Source: Bacteroidales bacterium (lineage in GTDB: Bacteria > Bacteroidota > Bacteroidia > Bacteroidales > WCHB1-69). Taken from it: DNA of 11,974 nucleotides. The stretch spans positions 1 through 11,974 of the forward strand of contig JAIROC010000595.1 in assembly GCA_031257735.1 (NCBI GenBank), in the 5' to 3' direction. Every line of letters starts with the position of its first letter. The first letter of the stretch is position 1. Under the pieces are notes generated by a model. The model saw nothing but the letters and a program-made list of their open reading frames with translations. It ran no database searches and was not told where the DNA came from. A program made the translations under genes and the position numbers. Below are positions 7,403 to 11,974 of the stretch, in pieces.

Positions 7403-8013
7403 TTCCTTAACTCTGAAGGTATTTTCTTTACTACTTTTGCCGGATTACCCGCAACAACAGTCCACGCAGGCACATTATGTGTAACGATACTCCCTGCACC
7501 AACAATGGCTCCTTCGCCAATTGTTACGCCTTTAAGAATAATACAGTTCATTCCTATCCATGCATGAGAACATATTTTTATAGGTTGTGAATTTACAACA
7601 CTCCAATCTTTACTCTCTATGAAATTTCGATTCGCTCTGTAATCTTCTAATTGGCGAATCAAATCTTTTTGACGCTCTTGATAATCCAACGAATGAGAAT
7701 CGTGGTCATAAAAATATGTTCCCCATGCCACAAAAATATCATTTTCGAAAACGATATTGTTCCTGCATATAATCGTACTACTGCCAATAAAAACTCTATC
7801 TCCTATCGACACATATCCCTCGGCAGATTCAAAAATGATTTTACAATCTAACATGCAATCATTTCCAATAAAAACTTTCTTGGATGTTCCAATTACATTA
7901 ATTACTCTAAATTCATTTAATAAAATAGAATTGCCTGTTGTTATATATTTCTTGGATTTTTTAATAAAATATTGCCGTAATATATATTTTATGTATTTTT
8001 TTATTATTTCCAT
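7399..8013 (-). CDS. Left-handed beta-helix (hexapeptide) O-acyltransferase, WbbJ/CatB-like
   Basis: This 204-residue protein is a hexapeptide-repeat acyltransferase, most likely an acetyl-CoA-dependent O-acetyltransferase that decorates a sugar of the repeat unit. Imperfect [LIV]-G-x4 repeats are seen at 49-54, 70-82 and most clearly at 152-178 (IGMNCI, IGEGAIVGAG), followed by the usual exit VPAWTVVAGNPAKVVKKI (181-198). The loop YDHDSHSLDY (102-111) carries His104 and His107, candidates for the catalytic histidine of the family, and a long loop (112-142) interrupts the coil, as in colanic-acid-type acetyltransferases. The N-terminus is basic and hydrophobic (1-20) with no clear signal peptide, in line with a cytoplasmic enzyme. 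The stop overlaps the epimerase start (ATGA), and 21 nt separate the start from the stop of the upstream GT52-like gene. The acyl group and target sugar are unknown. Confidence 0.9.
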   Translation of the reverse strand: MEIIKKYIKYILRQYFIKKSKKYITTGNSILLNEFRVINVIGTSKKVFIGNDCMLDCKIIFESAEGYVSIGDRVFIGSSTIICRNNIVFENDIFVAWGTYFYDHDSHSLDYQERQKDLIRQLEDYRANRNFIESKDWSVVNSQPIKICSHAWIGMNCIILKGVTIGEGAIVGAGSIVTHNVPAWTVVAGNPAKVVKKIPSELRK

Positions 8014-8034
8014 ACTGTATTTATTATTTATTTT

Positions 8035-9042
8035 TCATAAAACTTTCATAGCACAATGTCCTACTGCTTTTAATAAAGAATCACTTATTTCCGTACCATA
8101 CCAGTCTATTTCCAAGTCATAATTAAATGAAGTTACAGCCGAAGATGAGACAGTTATAGCTTTTTTGAATTTCACTCCCAATAAATCAAATAACTGAACA
8201 GGTACAATTTTATTGAAAACAACAATGTGTGGAAATGCTTTTTTGTAGTCAAAAAAGTCTCGTGGATGTGTCTTTATTAAAATTGAATTATGATTATAGT
8301 TGTCTATAATTTGGCGATAAATATGTTCCTGTTCTTCGACTGTAATAACGCCATCGGATGAAAATTGCTGAGTGAAGAGAACATTTTCTTTACTTTTCAT
8401 GATAGCAATATCTTCTTTTTCTATATCGTATATACGTAAGATTAAATCTTTTTTAGATTCTGTCGAATTATCCCATAAAGAAAAAGTAGATATTACTGTT
8501 CTTTTTTTCCCTTTTAGATGAGGAGCAGTTTCATCTACAGTCAAGATTACCTCTTCACATATATTATTATCGCCAATATGGTGTAAAAACGTTCCTCCTA
8601 TAATTTTATATAATAATCGTTTTTTGAAAAATTTATCTGTTTTCCAATAATCAAACAGATGCTTCTTTTGCTCAGTCAAGTGCATTATATGAGGTGCATC
8701 TTCGATTAGTGTATATTTCTTGTTTCCTATTAGATAGCAAGAATAAAACAGATGATCCTGACCAAATATTTTCACTTGCCTTAAAAAAGGCCATCTGATT
8801 ATTTGCCCAAAGCGAACAAATAAAATCATGAAAATTGCATTTTGCATTAACTTTCTTTTAAATTTATTTTGTTCCTCATCAAAAAAATAATAGTTCGGGA
8901 ATTTTTGTCTTATAGAATGAGGCACTCCCCTGCCAAAGAAAAAATATGTGTTATGAATTTCTTCTTCCGAAGAATATAGTAGATACAATAATAAAGGATA
9001 AACAGTACCTGCTATACAAACTCTTGTATATGTATGTTTCAT
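8035..9042 (-). CDS. GT52-like glycosyltransferase (sialyltransferase-family fold)
   Basis: This 335-residue protein resembles the GT52 family, which includes lipooligosaccharide alpha-2,3-sialyltransferases and related glucosyl- and galactosyltransferases of capsule loci. Supporting signs are TLIEDAP (111-117), LFTQQFSSDG (222-231) followed by an acidic helix, the histidine-proline motif LIKTHPRD (255-262), and KAITVSSSAVTSF (294-306), the serine-rich stretch expected to bind the nucleotide phosphate. Order and spacing agree with bacterial sialyltransferase HP and S motifs. No CMP-sialic acid synthesis genes (neuA, neuB, neuC) are in the window, so a sialic acid donor is unproven and another sugar is possible. 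The start overlaps the upstream transferase stop as ATGA in reverse order of transcription (9039-9042). The hydrophobic residues 10-23 could be mistaken for a signal peptide, but they form the first Rossmann strand and helix. Confidence 0.68.
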   Translation of the reverse strand: MKHTYTRVCIAGTVYPLLLYLLYSSEEEIHNTYFFFGRGVPHSIRQKFPNYYFFDEEQNKFKRKLMQNAIFMILFVRFGQIIRWPFLRQVKIFGQDHLFYSCYLIGNKKYTLIEDAPHIMHLTEQKKHLFDYWKTDKFFKKRLLYKIIGGTFLHHIGDNNICEEVILTVDETAPHLKGKKRTVISTFSLWDNSTESKKDLILRIYDIEKEDIAIMKSKENVLFTQQFSSDGVITVEEQEHIYRQIIDNYNHNSILIKTHPRDFFDYKKAFPHIVVFNKIVPVQLFDLLGVKFKKAITVSSSAVTSFNYDLEIDWYGTEISDSLLKAVGHCAMKVL

Positions 9043-9971
9043 TTTTGTAGTTTTAAAATGGCTTTTATTTGTGAACGAATATATTGATTGAGAAAAGACG
9101 TTTTACTTAAAATATGTTTTGCTTCAATAAAATAGTATTCATCTGCATTTATACATCGCTTAATTTCTGAAGGATGTATCAGAGTTCCTATATCAAATGT
9201 AGGAAGATCGCCTGCAATACTGTTAAAGTCAAATGTATGTGTAGCATTTCCTTTAAACCCTATATTAGAAATCATATTTTTACGCGGGATTGTTGACAAT
9301 CCTCCATTAATCAAAATAGAAAAAAATAATTGATAATCCCATGTATCTATTTTATGTTTTCTCATTAGATAAAATATCCAAAACCAAAACCGCCGTATTT
9401 TACCGTTCCTAAAACAATACTTTAAAGATTGTTCTATTTGTTTTTCCGGAATATCATTAACGTCGTAAATGTATTTTTGCCATGTACTTTTCCATGTTGC
9501 CCATCCCCAAATACGAGTATATGCTGAAAAATAATACGATATATTTGACGGCGCTACATTACTGTACAAAATACTTCCGGAAATTGACATTACCCTGTCA
9601 TTTCTCCTGTATCGTTCCAATAATTCTTCGCAATAAGGGAAAAATGAAAGATGTGGCAAACAATCATCTTCCAAAATGATGCCTTCTTCGACATTATCGA
9701 AAAACCAGGTTATTGCAGAACTAACAGCTTTTCCACATCCGAGATTTTCATCCCTGAATAATGTTTTTAATTCACAGTCCCAATCAATTTGCTCAACTAT
9801 GTTTCGTGTTTCCTTACACTTTTGAATGTCGTCCGGTTTGTTTTTTCGCGGTCCATCTGCCGCAATAAATAAATATTTCGGCTTAATCTCACGAATAACT
9901 TCAAATACTTTTTGCGCAGTATCAGGTCTGTTGAATATTAAAAATAAAACAGGAGTATTAAATTGTGTCAT
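9039..9971 (-). CDS. HlpA-like glycosyltransferase (GT-A fold, nucleotide-diphospho-sugar transferase)
   Basis: This 310-residue protein belongs to the group often labelled hemolytic protein HlpA-like or sugar-nucleotide transferase and has a GT-A fold distantly like eukaryotic GlcNAc transferase I (GT13). TPVLFLIFNRPDTAQKV (6-22) is the start of the fold, FIAADGPR (35-42) and RDENLGCGKAVS (73-84) form the nucleotide site, and IILEDDCLPH (98-107) holds the EDD metal site. RIWGWATWKSTW (153-164), DTWDYQLFF (209-217) and the C-terminal SNIGF-x-G-x-ATHT region (235-246) are characteristic. It should be a cytoplasmic, inverting transferase acting on the repeat unit. Both ends overlap neighbours by four bases (ATGA at 9968-9971 and 9039-9042), a strong sign of translational coupling with wzx and the GT52-like gene. 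The transferred sugar is unknown. Confidence 0.85.
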   Translation of the reverse strand: MTQFNTPVLFLIFNRPDTAQKVFEVIREIKPKYLFIAADGPRKNKPDDIQKCKETRNIVEQIDWDCELKTLFRDENLGCGKAVSSAITWFFDNVEEGIILEDDCLPHLSFFPYCEELLERYRRNDRVMSISGSILYSNVAPSNISYYFSAYTRIWGWATWKSTWQKYIYDVNDIPEKQIEQSLKYCFRNGKIRRFWFWIFYLMRKHKIDTWDYQLFFSILINGGLSTIPRKNMISNIGFKGNATHTFDFNSIAGDLPTFDIGTLIHPSEIKRCINADEYYFIEAKHILSKTSFLNQYIRSQIKAILKLQK

Positions 9972-11266
9972 ACTTTTATAAATAAAAAGGATTTTGATTT
10001 TAAAATGAAAAGAATACGGGTTTTTTTAGAAAATATTTCCACAAAATAAGAAGCGGTAAATTGTGCAAAAAGAGTAGAAATAGCTGCGCCTGTACCACCA
10101 AACAATGGAATTAACAAAAAATTGAGACATACATTTATAATAGCGCCTAAAAGTGTTCTTCTGAAAGAAAGTATCATTAGATTTTCTATTGTATAAAAAC
10201 CTCCTGCAGCCACACCCAAGAAAACAAATATTCCAGCCCATATATGTATAGAAAAGATTGTTCCTGACGCAATATATGCTTCTCCATATAATAAGTTGAT
10301 TACAAAATTTGAAGAGAATGTCATTATTAAAGCCACAGGAATAGTTATACAATTCATTAAACGAAACAACATCAAATAACGCTTTTCAAATAATTCTTTT
10401 GACCCTTTGATTTTTATTAAATTAGGATAAACAGAATTTGCTATAATTATCGGTATAAAGTACCATATTTCAGAAATCCTGACAGCTGCGGAATAAATGC
10501 CAACTTCATCATCTCCAATCATATTTCCCAACATAATCTGATCAATTCGCATATATACCATTATAACAAATCCCGATAAAATCAAAGGCCAGCTTTGTTT
10601 TAATATTGCTGTACAATAATCCCGTGAAACTCTCCATTGTTTAATTAACTCTTTACTTTTGATATATGAAATGACGAGAAACAAACTACTTAACAATATT
10701 TCTAATGAACCTAAAATTGCAAATTGAATTAACGATGCTCTATTAAGTAATAAATAGATTTTTATTCCGGTAACTATTAAAAAAGCGGCATTTTTGGATA
10801 TCATAGAATATTTTGCCTGAACTTTGGCGTAATAATAAAAATCAATAGCGTTAAATGCCTGAAAAATTGTCCCTATAGATAGAATAAATACAATAATATG
10901 GACTACTCTGTCTTCCGGCCTTATCCATAAAATTGAAATACTTGCGACAATACAAAGAATAAGTCCCCCTAATATTTTCAAAAATATAGCGCTTCCAATA
11001 ATTTGGGGAATCTTTTGAGGTTCTTCAACTATATTTTTAATCGCGATATTATCAAGTCCAAGTGTGGCAAACGCTCCAAAAAGAGAAACGTATGCTATGG
11101 AGTAATTAAGCTTCCCATACATTTCCACGCCAAAATAGCGAGCAACCCATAGCCCAACAAATAATCCTGCCACTAATCGTATTATTTTATCAACTGTTTG
11201 CCAAAAAACATTTTCTGTAATCTTTTTGACAGTGTCAGATAAAAATAATTTCTTTATTATATTCAT
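9968..11266 (-). CDS. wzx: Wzx-type repeat-unit flippase (PST family of MOP exporters)
   Basis: This 432-residue integral membrane protein has a regular series of about 12 hydrophobic spans and matches polysaccharide flippases that move undecaprenyl-diphosphate-linked repeat units across the inner membrane. Typical features are the N-terminal ENVFWQTVDKIIRLVAG (18-34) and VARYFGVEMYGKLNY (41-55), the mid-protein YMRIDQIMLGNMIGDDEVG (238-256) with IYSAAVRISE just after it, and the late NFLLIPLFGGTGAAISTL (382-399). The charged residues at Arg240 and Asp242 are conserved in the group. The length is normal and the protein looks complete. It is the first gene of the AT-rich block, 57 nt after the stop of the BNR-repeat gene, and its stop overlaps the next start as ATGA. 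I found no convincing Bacteroides-type promoter (TTTG then TAnnTTTG) in the 57-nt gap, so transcription may enter from upstream. Confidence 0.93.
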   Translation of the reverse strand: MNIIKKLFLSDTVKKITENVFWQTVDKIIRLVAGLFVGLWVARYFGVEMYGKLNYSIAYVSLFGAFATLGLDNIAIKNIVEEPQKIPQIIGSAIFLKILGGLILCIVASISILWIRPEDRVVHIIVFILSIGTIFQAFNAIDFYYYAKVQAKYSMISKNAAFLIVTGIKIYLLLNRASLIQFAILGSLEILLSSLFLVISYIKSKELIKQWRVSRDYCTAILKQSWPLILSGFVIMVYMRIDQIMLGNMIGDDEVGIYSAAVRISEIWYFIPIIIANSVYPNLIKIKGSKELFEKRYLMLFRLMNCITIPVALIMTFSSNFVINLLYGEAYIASGTIFSIHIWAGIFVFLGVAAGGFYTIENLMILSFRRTLLGAIINVCLNFLLIPLFGGTGAAISTLFAQFTASYFVEIFSKKTRILFILKSKSFLFIKV

Positions 11267-11323
11267 ACCGTTTTTTCACTTCCGAATGGGCGACTGTTTT
11301 TGCCTTCTCTAAGGTCAGACAAG

Positions 11324-11974
11324 TTATTTGTGACTGACAACTCGTTTCAAACTAACCTTACCAGACACATCTTTTCCGGCAATAACATCTTCTTCACGAA
11401 ATTTCGCCAATAAAATTTCTCCTGCGCCATTCCGGTCTCTGTCATAAACAATCCAAATCGTACCATCCTTATCTTGGACTCCATCGGGATACGAGACCGA
11501 TTCTCGTTCGTCCAATAATAAACCCTCATTCCACGATACTCCATCGTCTGTTGATATCTTTGCGGTAAGATGACTTCTTCCGGTAAATTTGTAATGATTA
11601 ACCAAAAGTAAATTGCCGGATTGCAGCCGGCGAATAAAAAAACGGGATACAGGAGTGCTAATAGAACTGGCTTTACCTTCGCTCCATGTTTTGCCTTTAT
11701 CTGATGAAAAACTTTCCCACAAATAATCAACCCCTGCACGCATCAGCATCCATAGTTCTCCGTTTTTCAATTCAACTACCATATTTTCCAGTCCCCAGTC
11801 GGGTGTAATCACATTTCCGTATAATGACCATGTTTCTCCTTTATCTGTTGTAATGGCAACTCCTTGTTTTCCCTTGTCAAAAGTAAACCAGTCAAATACT
11901 TTTTCAGAGGCATGAGTAACGGGAAATATCCATTCGCCGGTAGAAAGTACTACAGGTTTAGTTGAACGAAAGGC
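11324..11974 (-). CDS. BNR/Asp-box sialidase-fold protein, 3' part only
   Basis: The gene enters from the right edge; 216 C-terminal residues are present and the start and any signal peptide are missing. The frame is open to the last base, so the GTG at 11810-11812 is an internal codon rather than the start. Three Asp boxes (S/T-x-D-x-G-x-T/S-W) are visible as TTDKGETW (42-49 of the fragment), SSDKGKTW (90-97) and STDDGVSW (141-148), which marks a six-bladed beta-propeller of the sialidase superfamily (BNR_2 type). SYPDGVQDKDGTIWIVYDRD (161-180) and the C-terminal EEDVIAGK are typical of Bacteroidota exo-alpha-sialidase-like proteins of unproven specificity. GC is about 42-43% in the rows counted, higher than in most of the genes downstream. 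It probably belongs to the flank and not to the polysaccharide operon proper, although it is on the same strand. The true substrate cannot be judged without the N-terminal catalytic residues. Confidence 0.88.
   Translation of the reverse strand, partial: AFRSTKPVVLSTGEWIFPVTHASEKVFDWFTFDKGKQGVAITTDKGETWSLYGNVITPDWGLENMVVELKNGELWMLMRAGVDYLWESFSSDKGKTWSEGKASSISTPVSRFFIRRLQSGNLLLVNHYKFTGRSHLTAKISTDDGVSWNEGLLLDERESVSYPDGVQDKDGTIWIVYDRDRNGAGEILLAKFREEDVIAGKDVSGKVSLKRVVSHK

Noticed and set aside
7757..8122. Plus-strand open frame of 121 codons
   Set aside because: It is antisense to the acyltransferase and GT52-like genes, both of which have clear family motifs; the translated product looks like an AT-rich artefact.
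10026..10352. Minus-strand open frame of 108 codons inside wzx, with a Cys/Tyr/Phe-rich product
   Set aside because: It lies wholly within the wzx reading frame, which is complete and has the expected spans.
11303..11314. Small hairpin (CCTT-AGAG-AAGG on the minus strand) between the propeller gene and wzx, considered as a terminator
   Set aside because: The stem is only four base pairs and no T-run follows it on the transcribed strand.
11347..11739. Minus-strand open frame of 130 codons inside the propeller gene
   Set aside because: It lies in another frame of a gene that shows three Asp boxes, and its own product has no motif.

Overview
The window is part of a Wzx/Wzy-type surface polysaccharide locus (capsule, O-antigen or exopolysaccharide). 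Every supported gene lies on the minus strand, so transcription runs from right to left. The AT-rich composition, the tightly packed overlapping genes and the gene mix (GT11 fucosyltransferase, GT52-like transferase, TuaG-like GT2, HlpA-like glycosyltransferase, BNR sialidase-fold protein) fit a member of the Bacteroidota, probably Bacteroidales. This placement is an inference from gene content; there is no rRNA or other marker gene to confirm it.

Layout in transcription order. At the right edge (11324-11974) is the 3' part of a BNR/Asp-box sialidase-fold protein, with higher GC than the genes that follow. Next come the Wzx flippase (9968-11266), an HlpA-like glycosyltransferase (9039-9971), a GT52-like transferase (8035-9042), a hexapeptide O-acyltransferase (7399-8013), an NAD-dependent sugar-nucleotide epimerase/reductase (6512-7402), a GT4 glycosyltransferase (5373-6533), GDP-mannose 4,6-dehydratase Gmd (4315-5370), a small GT2 transferase (3560-4255), a GT11 alpha-1,2-fucosyltransferase-like protein (2655-3560), the Wzy polymerase (1417-2670) and a TuaG-like GT2 transferase (593-1342). 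At the left edge is the 5' part of a second, more GC-rich NAD-dependent epimerase (1-509). Many junctions are 1-22 nt overlaps or gaps of a few bases, so most of the block is probably one operon with translational coupling. No gene-free stretch reaches 300 bases, and I see no RNA gene, CRISPR array or intact mobile element.

How the genes work together (inference): Gmd makes GDP-4-keto-6-deoxymannose, and a downstream reductase or epimerase (possibly 6512-7402, possibly a gene outside the window) would turn it into a GDP-6-deoxyhexose such as GDP-L-fucose, the donor expected for the GT11 enzyme. Six glycosyltransferases build a lipid-linked repeat unit on the cytoplasmic side of the inner membrane, the acyltransferase decorates it, Wzx flips it and Wzy polymerises it. 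The initiating phosphoglycosyltransferase, chain-length regulator and outer-membrane export genes are not in the window.

The gene classes are familiar; what may be undescribed is this particular combination and its glycan. The most unusual local signal is a short, relatively GC-rich segment (about 1376-1462) that supplies the last residues of Wzy and fills the gap behind it. It looks like a foreign or repetitive insert.
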